Source: Sanguinoderma infundibulare (Eukaryota; Basidiomycota; Agaricomycetes; Polyporales; Polyporaceae). From it: a stretch of DNA of 64,000 nt. This document shows, piece by piece, positions 54,975-64,000 of the stretch (the stretch's first letter is position 1; each line of letters begins with the position of its first letter). The stretch spans positions 2,480,001 to 2,544,000 of the forward strand of contig JAVLRN010000006.1 in NCBI GenBank assembly GCA_032821775.1, read 5' to 3'. Made by a program: the position numbers and the translations under genes. Below the pieces are notes generated by a model that did not search any database, was not told where the DNA came from, and was given only the letters and a program-made list of their open reading frames with translations.

Positions 54975-56917
54975 ATGACTACCAGGAAAACTCGGTCTAA
55001 CGACCCTTCGTGAGTGTTGCCTTATCGGAGTCTTTCATACATATGCCTGACTTGCCACGCATAAGGCTCAGGACAGACCCTAATCGGCGCCAGCGTGGCG
55101 AACATCGTTCTGATCCAGGTCCTCCAGCACCAACCTCGTCTGCCAGCAGGAGAGTCACTCGCAAGCGCACGGCCGATCGCGACCGGCCAGAGGACGCTCC
55201 TCCTGCCAAGAAACGCTCCAGGAAGCGCAGTTCTACATCCACCACTGGCACCTCCGAGCCAACCTGCAGCCGCGCGGCCTCTGGTGGGCCGACGAAGAAG
55301 AGTACGGACCCGGGCCCGAATGTGATCATCATAGACGTAGATGGATGCCCATATGTCGTCTACGACGATGCACCACACCTCCACGCTCCGCCCTCCGGAA
55401 ACATGCACATGCCAGGCCAGCCCATCCGGACTCGAACGTCCCGGAATACACCGAGGCCATACAAAGGGTACGCGGTCACTATCTACACACGTTCGAGCGC
55501 GCAATGTTTGCTTATCCCGACGGACAGATGCGCGTTTGGACAGTGGTGGAAGCCCGGCCAGAAACGACGATGGCAGATCCTCCAGGACGACGATGCCGTG
55601 CAAGAGATTGGCTGGAAGAAGCGCGGCAAGTGGAAGCAGGCCGTGCGCTGCAGCTTTTGCGGAGAGGTCCAGGTCCTCAAAGACCTCGTCAAGGGTTGCT
55701 TCAACCTAGAACACTGGTGGCGGCATCTTCGTCGTCGCCACGGGCTGAGACGGCAAGAAGAGGTCGACGAGAAGGGGGAGGAGAGGTACAACAAACTACC
55801 GATCAGGGACCACGTCTGCGTCGGACTGTGCTCTACGTGCGGTGAGGGTGGGATTGTGTCGACTCGACAACCACACACGAGAGGTGGATCCAGCGATCGC
55901 CGGGCAGGGCGCCGAGGCAGTCAAGCTGCAGGCCGGTCTGAAACGAGCAGCCTGTCTAGCCCCGAGACCTCCCGAAGCCCACCACCAGAGCCCATCTTCC
56001 TACCAGTGATGTCCATCCCATGCGTCGAGTCCTCTACACCGGAGACGGCTTCTCCTGCGGGACCATCGAACGCCAACGCCAACGAACCTCCCGCAAGCCT
56101 CGCGGGGCTCTATATTCCTGCGAATGCACGACCTCAATATCCCTCCCATACACCCGGTCACCTCGCGATGTCTGTCGGCCTGGGTCTGCAGGACCCGCAG
56201 TCTTGGGCCGAATTCATACCGTCCGCCGTTGCTTCCAGTCCACCACGAACTCTTCCCCCCCCCCCCCCCGACGACTTCAGTGCACCGACGTCCCGACTTC
56301 AGCCGATCAGCTCTCCGCAGACGATGTCCAGCATGAATCATCCTCGCCCGAAATCCACCGCTCCTTCCACGACATCTAGCGAACACGACGCCGCTCATGC
56401 GCTGCTTTCCCTAAACCCCTCGACCGCCCCGTCTCACTCTTCGCCGACTCGCGCAAGTCTGGCTTCTGCAGCGTCTCCTGCGTTCGGATGCGCGTTTCCG
56501 TTCCCGTCGACATCGTCACCGACAGCCGTCTCCACCACTTCCAGGGCCGCATCTGTCGATGCGTCTGCTTCCGGACTTGTGATTGCACCGAGCATCTTGA
56601 ACTTCCGTTGGCCGCCAAGGAATGGGCTCGCATCGGCTTGTCCGCCTCCTCCCCGCATGACCGCCGCCCGGTGGTGGAACTCGGAGGGGAGCAAGACAGA
56701 CGACGAGGATACCGAACCGGTGGCGGCCAACGACGCGCCTGCTAGTTCGTTGCCGCGCATGCACCCCCTTGTTCCTGCTGCCAAGGAACGAGTTGAGCCG
56801 GAAGGAAATAAAGATCCATCGACACAGCCGGGATGGTCTACAATCCCCCAAGAAGAGTCCGAGCCGGAGCAAGGTGAGGATGAGGATATGGTCGACGAGC
56901 TGCTCGGTGAAGACTAG
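54975..56917 (+). CDS. Zinc-module gene D: variant module, about 628 aa
   Basis: Exon 1 (54,975-55,009) is 35 nt and phase 2, joined across a 56-bp intron to 55,066-56,917. The sum is 629 codons with the stop. Residues 12-80 are basic and Ser-rich (RRVTRKRTADRDRPEDAPPAKKRSRKR), a probable nuclear signal. The module at about residues 205-240 is a variant, CSFCGEVQVLKD to HWWRHLRRRH. It has two extra residues between the Cys pair and Trp, and His in place of the last Cys. Immediately before it lies GWKKRGKWKQAVR. The remaining 350 residues are Ser/Pro-rich and disordered, ending in an acidic MVDELLGED. An optional intron near 55,840 would keep the frame unclear, and the unspliced frame is used. 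Function unknown. Confidence 0.75.
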
Positions 56918-57346
56918 GGATCCGGATTCTTCGAAGTTTCCTCGCCGCTAGGTTGATCTCCTATATTCTAGATCTCTGTCTCGTACGCCCTACCTTGTCG
57001 TGTCCACTCGCTTGTCTGTGTTCCTCTGTACCATGTTGCGCTTTTCTCCATGTCTTTCTCTGCGTGCCGCACCGTAGTGCCTTGTAATACCGTCCGCGTT
57101 CATCGTGCTTACAAGTTATAAGAGCAATTCAACGACTGCGCGAGTTGGTCGGCCTCGATCTGCAGGCCGACGGCGTGCCCAATGATTCAACGCTGATTAC
57201 TCTGTCGACTTATCCTTTAGAAGACGTCGACAGCATGTAAAACGATATAGACAACACATCGCAGACGACCTCCTGCATTCCGGTAGATAACAATAAAGAA
57301 AGTATACAGGCCACCCACGAAGCCTTGATCTACGACGACCACTCTC
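56918..57346. other. Convergent intergenic region
   Basis: Holds 3' UTRs of gene D (+) and the sirtuin (-). No gene seen. Confidence 0.5.
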
Positions 57347-58979
57347 TCAGAGGCCCGCCGGCTTCGGAAGGGCGTCGTCGTAGTCCTCGGGCGGCGCCCT
57401 GACAACCCCGCTGGACAACATCTTCGCGACGACAGCGTTCCGCTCGGCGTCGCTTCCCCTGCACATGCACACGGCCACGGAGTTTCAGCAGGATGAAAGG
57501 AGCACGACAAGAGATGAGAAGGCTTACAGCACCACCCTCACGACCTCGCGCATGATGGCGCCGGCTGGGACGTCGATCGCCTCGACCCCCGCGAGTTGGT
57601 CTGCGCGTGTGGGTCCGACGTTGAGGAGGAGCACGGGCTTGCGTTGTTCGACTGCGTGCTTCACCAACCTGTGTCCAGAGGAACGGAATGACATCAGCCG
57701 AAGCTTACGCGGGATCTGCGGGACAACGGCGTACCGAAACGCAGAGAACGTGGCGAGCGTAGTGCCCACGACGAACAGTCTCTCACTCGAGTCCACGATG
57801 TGGAACCTGCGTGGCTCGTAAGATTGACGGACATTTGGGGGATCACGGGGGAGGTCCTCACGATCGGTCTTTCACTGCAGCAGGAATCGACTCCCCGAAA
57901 AAGATGACCTCGGGCTTCTGCATGTCGTTCACGCGGTTTTCTTGCAGACACTCTGGGCAATCGGGCAGGACGAACGTCTCGTATTTCGTCCCTTCGGGGA
58001 GAACAACCTGGGTTTGCAGCACGTCAATGCTCGCATGCGGACGGCACTCAAGACCATCCAATTCAACGTACATCTCCGTCCGGGTTCGTTCTAGGGCGCG
58101 CTCCTGTGCGCTCCAGCTCCTCCGCGAACGCCTTCCACCTCGGATTCGCGGTTCCCAGTCTGTCCTGGAACGTCTGCCTGTCTACAATGTGGCCGTGCGA
58201 GCATCGTACTCTCTGAAATCAGTACAGTACCGTAAATGAGTAAGGCTGCCAAGGGGTGGCTACGAGCTGAATGGAGAACGTACATGTAATGTCCCATGCA
58301 GCTCCAGGATACTCTGATTTCGTCGCTGCTCGTCCCAAAAGTCTTTGATGGCTTTATGATGCAGCCCATCTACGTTTTGTGTGACTATATGCGGGGTGAC
58401 GGAGGAATGTTGGAGCGCGGCGAGCGCATAATGTGTGGGGTTGGGTTGTGCATCGCGGACGGGTGGGTATCCGAGGTACGAGCGAAGCCTTCAAAGGAGC
58501 GGTTAAGACCTGACTACATCAAGCTTGGATGATTTTTGTACTTGCCAGTATCGCTGCCTACGAACAATTCGAGGTTCAGACCATGGAGAGGGGTTTTACT
58601 CGGCCGCTCACCTGTATCCCGTTCCTCTATGTGTAGGTTCCATCAACTCATGGTACTATCGGATCCTCAGCATCCATCGTATTTGGATGATGTCATGATC
58701 ACCTACAAATATGGGCCTTTAAAATGTTAGAACAAGCACGACCGAAAGGCCGGTGGAAATGACGCACTTGTAGTTCGGGTTCAAGTATGTTCCGTGTTCG
58801 CCTCTGTAAGCGCGGATGCCCGAATCTACACTCACCCCAGCACCAGTTATTACCGCGGTCTTTCCATCGGAGAGAAAAGCAGCGATGCGCTCGACGGCGC
58901 GAGCAGGAGATATTCGTCTGTTGGGCGAGTTTGCAGCCCGGAGGACGGCCTCGGGGATGGCAGGAACAGAGACACGCAT
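57347..58979 (-). CDS. Sirtuin (NAD-dependent deacylase, SIRT4-like), 364 aa, with microexons
   Basis: Ten exons sum to exactly 365 codons: 58,979-58,768; 58,716-58,707; 58,655-58,612; 58,557-58,546; 58,488-58,284; 58,212-58,072; 58,007-57,862; 57,806-57,735; 57,668-57,528; 57,458-57,347. The sequence shows the NAD-binding TAVITGAGVSVDSGIRAYRG, microexon-encoded PIF and QRY(W), PPVRDAQPNPTHYAL, TQNVDGLH, and the catalytic His in ILELHGTLH. PDCPECL is part of the zinc site, then KPEVIFFGES, RLFVVGTTLATFSAFRLV and LLLNVGPTRAD. An Arg-rich N-terminus is consistent with mitochondrial targeting, as for SIRT4-type enzymes. Only three cysteines of the usual four-Cys zinc knuckle were seen (RCSHGH plus CPEC). 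Intron 4 has GC-AG borders. Divergent from PEX7. Confidence 0.93.
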
Positions 58980-59059
58980 GTGATACAGCGCCCGCTCACC
59001 GCTCTCTTCGCACCCTCATCCCTCTGACCTCTCGGACAGTCCAGACAACCCTTGGCACG
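58980..59059. promoter_or_regulatory. 80-bp bidirectional promoter, sirtuin / PEX7
   Basis: Only 80 bp separate the two ATGs of divergently transcribed genes, so core promoters and leaders must overlap or lie inside coding sequence. No TATA box is visible in it. Confidence 0.75.
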
Positions 59060-60363
59060 ATGAACAGACCTCCGCCTTCTATTCTGCAAACCCCTGGGTT
59101 TGCGCATTACGGCCTGGCCTGGTCACCGTTCCACAACAACAGACTCGCACTTGCATCTTCCGCGAATTACGGACTTGTCGGCAACGGGAGGCTGCACATA
59201 GTCGGACTTGGACCAGGACCTGGCGGACTGCCTCAACCGGGGGTTGAAAAGTTGTGAGTGCCCGTATTTCGTCGTGGAATGGGATCGCGGCTTGAGCGGT
59301 CCAGTTATGAGACGCAGGATGGCTTGTACGACGTAGCTTGGTCCGAGATTCACGAGAACCAGCTCGTAACGGCGTCCGGCGATGGGTCTCTCAAGCTCTG
59401 GGACATTATGATCAAGGTATGTCCTCGCGCTCTACAACGATGTTACCCTCCGATCCGAAGTGTCGCAAGCGCATCTAGGACCTGCCAATACGTGCATGGC
59501 AAGAGCACACGCGCGAAGTCTATTCCGTCGACTGGTCCAACATTGCCAAGGACCAGTTCATCTCCTCCTCATGGGACGGCACAGTAAAGCTTGTACGTCC
59601 CTCTCCGTGGCGTCGCAACCCTCCTCCGTGCTCAAACCCTCGGCACACAGTGGACCCCTGAGCGTCCCCGCTCACTAACGACCCTCCAAGCACACCCCGC
59701 CTGCGTCTACCAAGCCCTCTTCTCCCCACACCAGCCCGACACGATCGCGACCTGCTCCACCGACGGCACCCTCCGCATCTTCGACCTCCGCACGCCCGCA
59801 TACATGCCCTCCGCGCCCGGCACCAACTCCTTCACCGCGCCCCTCTCCGCCCCGGCGCTCACCGTGCCCGCGTCGGGCGGGGAGGTCCTCACGCTCGACT
59901 GGAACAAGTACCGCCCGTGGCTGCTCGCGAGCGCGGGCGTCGACAAGGCGATCAAGGTCTGGGACTGCCGCATGGTCAAGCTCGGGCCCGACGCCGCGGC
60001 CCAGAGCCCCGCGGTCGGCGGCGTGTGCGAGGCGCACCTGGCCGGGCACGAGTACGCGGTGCGCAAGGTGCAGTGGAGCCCGCACCGCGCGGACGTGCTC
60101 GCGAGCGCGAGCTATGATATGACGTGCAGGGTGTGAGTGCAGCATTCGCTCCTTATTCCCATCTTTTCGAGACTCGAGAGACTCGGCGGGCTGATGGAAG
60201 CTGAGGCAGATGGTCGACGACACCACAGCCGGGCGGGGGCCACTTGTTGTACATCCATGATCCCCACACGGAGTTCGTGGTCGGGTGCGGATGGTCGTTG
60301 TATGACGAGGGCGTGTTGGCGAGCTGCAGCTGGGACTGTCGGTTGAATTTGTTCCGTGTATAG
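59060..60363 (+). CDS. PEX7: Peroxin 7, PTS2 receptor (WD40)
   Basis: It binds PTS2 signals in the cytosol and delivers cargo to peroxisomes. The N-terminus has [15 protein letters not shown] and [19 protein letters not shown], the standard first blade. Later WD units include [20 protein letters not shown] with [60 protein letters not shown] and [14 protein letters not shown]. The final blade is [20 protein letters not shown] with [10 protein letters not shown], diagnostic of PEX7. About four short introns (for example after 59,253 and 60,131). The gene is complete and ends 15 residues after the last blade strand begins. Confidence 0.94.
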
Positions 60364-62419
60364 TAGCATCTCTATCTTTCTGGTAGACCGATCGTTTCGA
60401 GCGACTCGTTTGGGGGCAACATCGGCGACACGCTGTACGCGAAGGATGCAGGGTGAGTGCTCTGCTACATCATTCGGGGGTCATAGGCGTCTCAAGAACT
60501 TGTTCCACCAGGTTTCGATACTTGGATGGCGCGCAAATGCTGAGCACTCTGCAGCAAGATTCCATGTTTCCTATACCGTCATTGCGTCGAGCGTCAGCAT
60601 CCCTTCCGTTCCAGTACGTCATGCTTGCAGTTGATGTAGCAATAACAGATCACAAGTTTGTGTCTCAGCTCATTCATTCTTGTACGAAAACCACTGCCAA
60701 CGGGTTTGGGCTCCGCTCCGCCAGCCCTTCTTGCCCTGTCATGAGTCATCGTCATCCCACAGCAGTTCCCATTGCGACTGTGACATCCGAGCATTGGCGT
60801 CCTGCAGCCATCTCGAGGCACACACCTCATTCTGGACTTTCGTTTACGTGCTTCCTAAGTACCGCAAGAAGTCGACAAACGACCTCGGAACGTTTCTTGC
60901 GGTTTGTCCACGATGATATCCAAGTTGGTCGCGCTCCTCACGCTTCGCAAGAACCCATCGCGAAATGGGATGCCATCATCGCTCCCGCCGGTGCGGACAA
61001 TGTCCGAGACCCCATCTTCTGCCTCTATTCCTCGCGGCCGACGTCCTGAAGCGACATGCATCATCACCGTACGCTCACGGGTCCTTGGAATCTTGATCAA
61101 ACGAGGCCTCGATAAACACGGGGGAATGAAAAAAAAGCGTTTCGCCCTTTCGCTCGGAGGCTCTGCTCGCCGCCCGATGACGTTCCTCCCGACTCCGAGC
61201 AGCCCGTCGGCGCCGTGGCCCGTCACTGGCACCCTTCTTCTCGCCCAGATTTCTCGGCGGCCGTATCGTTGTTCGGGGACCATTTGCCACGCCATGTTTT
61301 CTGTCCATCTCGTCCTCACCATCACGCCGTCTAGGATGACACTTATCCTCCCATTTGCGCTAAGTATACCGATCGGACGTCGATGCCGTGCTGACTATGT
61401 AGCACACCCCGGGCCGCCCGGGTCCTCCCATCTCGAAGCGACGTGCGGTCTGCGAGGTGTTGTCTGTGTGCTGACGGAAGGCGATAGTCGATCGGTCACC
61501 TTCGACGCTTTGGTGAACTCTGCGGGAGAATTAGAACTGCAAACGAATGACAGACCGCTGTGGATGTCGTGTACGTAGAGACCACCCCGTATGCAATCGG
61601 ACCGCCAAGGACGTGCCGCCGCCGCCGTACCAGAACTGTAAGCAACATCGCGATCAGGGCCGTGATCCCTGGCGCGCGACGAGGGAGAGTGTCATACATG
61701 TAAGAACCTCCGTGCGGACCGAGTTCCTCTAGGCTGAGGCCGTCGCTGCAGCCATGCAAAAGGGGTCCTGAGGTCCTGGCGAACAAAGGCGACATCCATC
61801 GGACACACAACGCTAGGTCCAGCAAAAACAGTTCACGTCGGGAAAGAAGAAGCTTCTAACTTCAAATTGCTTGCGTCTATGAAGTACAGTGAACCTAAGG
61901 CATTACACGGAAAACGTGACAAGACTCGCCCCAGAGGAGAGAAGAAATGCAATCTATGCGATACAAAGTCATAAAGTAAAAGGTTAAAACCCGAGAGCGG
62001 CGTGTGTACCTTACTCAGGACCCCTAATGCAGACTGCAGCGCTATGCAGGAAGAGAAAGGGTTCGACGGGGCGCGGCCCCGCGGAAGTTGAAGATGCTGC
62101 ACGCGCGCCGAGCAGTGGCCATCGTCGCACAAGGCATGGTCAAGGAGTCCGTCCCCCATTGCCCCCCAACGGAAAGGAAAGACAGACGGGACAGCGTAGC
62201 ACGGGGAGCTAAACGCAACCACCAGGCGGGGGCGGGCGAGTGAATGCGAGGAGGGTAAGATTAGAACGACGGCGCGAGGGAAAGCAAGAGGGCGGGGAGA
62301 GAACTAAATGGGGTACTGGTAGCATTATGCGAGGTATCCTTCATCTTCGCGCGTGACGGGCATGCATGCATGCAGGCGGGCGAGGGCTACATATGCCCAG
62401 CCGACAGGGGCGGGAGCGT
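60364..62419. other. No supportable gene
   Basis: Frames on both strands (plus 60,904-61,578; minus 60,855-61,325) are open but lack recognisable domains. A spliced plus-strand reading near 60,390-60,630 (GGNIGDTLYAKDAG, then FRYLDGAQMLSTLQQ) is protein-like but unassigned. GCATGCATGCATGC repeats occur at 62,361-62,374. Confidence 0.45.
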
Positions 62420-64000
62420 CTACTGGTACACCCGGACGGAGCTGATCTTCCACTGGGCGACTGTACGATCCGTCAGCACACGAACGACGACAGAACGGCC
62501 GCACGACGGCTTGTCGATGGGGAAAACTCGGGGGACGTACCGTTGAAGTTGGTCGCGTTCGCGACCGCGTCGTTGCACGTCGCCGGGCACCCCGACGCGT
62601 CGTAGGCGGGGCCGGCCCAGTCGCCGCAGACGGTGATGTCGAAGATGAGGCTCTGGGCCAAAAAGTGGCTGAGGATGTCGCACTGGGTGTTCGGGAAGTA
62701 CGCGGTGGGCTCGCCCCAGCTGGCGGGGTCGGGCGTCTTGGCCTGGACGTCGGCCGGGATGGCGTCGCGGTCGAAGAACCAGACGGAGATGCCGTCGGCC
62801 TCGAGGGTGTGCGCGAAGACCCCCCCAGCCTGGACGTTGAAGCCGTGGCCGTACGAGTTGTTGCCCTTCTGCTGGAAGGCGCAGCCGGAGTTGTTGCCGT
62901 CCGAGGAGGCGCAGGTGGTGCCGATGACGCTGGCGAGGGCCTTGACGGCCGAGTCGAGGACGCAGCCGGCGCCGGAGTGGAGGGTGATCTGGTTCTGGGT
63001 GTTGAGGTTCACGCCCTCTGCGGGTGCGGACGGCCGAGGGTTAGCGCGGGTTGATGAGGGAGCGGATATAGGATACGACAGGATGGCAACGGGCGCGATT
63101 AATGGAGCCGGCATATGTATTTGCGCTCGGATGCACAATACGCGACGGTGCAAACGCGCGGCAAGCACAAACGCGTTTGGATTCGTCGGTGGCGGGCGAA
63201 CGGATGGATTCGCTGGATTTGCGAATTGATTGGAAGGGGCGGACTCACCAATGATATCAATCTCGCCTGCATTCGGCCAGTCCTTGCCGCTGCCGAGGGA
63301 CCAGTAGGCGGGCCAGACGCCGCAGCCGTGGGGCATGGCGAAGATGTCGGCGATGAAGAGGCCGCGGTCGTATGTCTTCTTGGTGCTGATGCGGATCGAG
63401 TTGCGCTTTCCGCCAACGGCGACGCCATCGGAATCGTCGACGGCGAGGACGACGGTGTCGTCGGACTGGACGTAGGCGAGCTTCTTGGCGGCGGTGCCGT
63501 CGACGAAGTTGACGAGGCCGTGGGTGGGGTCGTCGCCGGTGAAGAAGTCCCAGCCGCTGAAGGAGGATGGGGAGGTCAGCGTCGAGCGATGATCCGTGAT
63601 GGGTTAGTGGACGTCGCCTAGCCGCGGCTAGAGCGTAGCGTCTGGCTGTTGGTGCTTGGTGACAGAGTGGATGCGAGCATCGCGACAAGATACAGCGCGC
63701 AGAGGAAAGCTGTAGAGACGAAGCCCCCGGGCGCGCATACGCCCCTTGAACCAGGCTCGCTGTCGCGCGGGGCACGAGAGACGGAGAATAGGACGGTGCA
63801 GCGTCCAGGATTATGGCATATGTTCACGCCACGACAGCGCCACCTGTCTGCTCGGCGCCTAGTGGAGAAAACACTCACTCGAAGAAGTTCTGGCCAGCAT
63901 ACTCGTCCACAAGCTTGTAGGAGGTGCTCCGGGGCACGAACGCTACCTCCCTGCCGATCGCATTGTGGCGGCGGAGGTGCGCGCCGTGGTGGGGGGCGAT
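62420..64000 (-). CDS. GH16 family endo-beta-1,3(4)-glucanase-like, 5' partial
   Basis: A secreted-type beta-glucanase fold. The gene runs off the right edge, so its start and any signal peptide are missing. Seen in order are SYKLVDEYAGQNFF, then (after an intron of about 300 bp) GWDFFTGDDPTHGLVNFVD, and SIRISTKKTYDRGLFIADIF. CGVWPAYWSLG and the catalytic EIDIIEGVN follow; the E-x-D-x-x-E is assembled across an intron of about 230 bp (near 63,250-63,020). Next come GCAFQQKGNNSYGHGFN, ISVWFFDRDAIPADV and FDITVCGDWAG. The last exon is AQWKISSVRVYQ with a stop at 62,420. Both catalytic Glu are present. Similar Agaricomycete enzymes act on beta-1,3/1,4- or 1,6-branched glucans. Two introns are unusually long for this window. 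Confidence 0.92.

Noticed and set aside
56255..56275. C homopolymer in zinc-module gene D as a frameshift site
   Set aside because: The frame is open and proline-rich on both sides, so nothing indicates an indel.
60855..61578. Overlapping open frames downstream of PEX7
   Set aside because: Arg/Pro/Ser-rich on both strands, with no splice-consistent extension and no domain.

Overview
The window is nuclear DNA of a filamentous basidiomycete, most likely an Agaricomycete and possibly a polypore. Genes carry many short GT-AG introns (about 50-80 bp), coding DNA is GC-rich, and there are no operons or Shine-Dalgarno sites. The gene types fit: paired P450 monooxygenases of the O-methylsterigmatocystin-oxidoreductase-like type, a GH16 beta-glucanase, F-box and BTB proteins, and a Zn(II)2Cys6 factor. 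Exon models were built by hand from reading frame, splice consensus and family conservation. Where the exon lengths sum to an intact frame I say so.

Layout. 0-12 kb is relic-rich: one possible unknown ORF, a secreted tandem-repeat protein (3.97-4.86 kb), a decayed P450, a zinc-cluster factor (7.55-9.80 kb), a relic of panC, and three copies of a small acidic protein gene of which one is intact. 12.4-19 kb holds pantothenate synthetase (-), an RNase P/MRP Rpp40-type subunit (-) and an F-box/LRR-like gene (+). 19.5-21.5 kb is a dead BCS1-type AAA ATPase gene split by a 545-bp non-autonomous DNA transposon with 193-bp terminal inverted repeats. A tRNA-Val(AAC), a Cys-rich membrane protein and a CRIPT homologue follow. 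24.4-37.4 kb has two intact P450s, a P450 fragment, the Rab5 GEF Vps9, and two double-BTB genes. 38.3-41.7 kb holds a Ser/Thr kinase and an EFM7/NNT1-like methyltransferase.

The most unusual region is 42.6-57 kb. Four dispersed paralogues share a 28-residue module, C-x2-C-x16-W-x2-H-x3-C (once, twice-diverged or three times per protein). All four begin with a first coding exon of exactly 35 nt ending in phase 2. I do not recognise this family by name. It looks like a local, lineage-restricted expansion of nuclear zinc-binding proteins, interrupted by an internally deleted tyrosyl-tRNA synthetase copy and a secreted Pro/Gln/Asn-rich repeat protein.

57.3-64 kb returns to conserved genes: a SIRT4-like sirtuin with 10- and 12-nt microexons and a GC-AG intron, divergent from PEX7 across only 80 bp, and a GH16 gene running off the right edge. 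Conserved housekeeping genes are therefore scattered among lineage-specific, repeat-rich and decaying genes. Stretches at 2.4-3.9, 9.8-10.6, 15.8-17.2, 49.9-52.9 and 60.4-62.4 kb gave no supportable gene.
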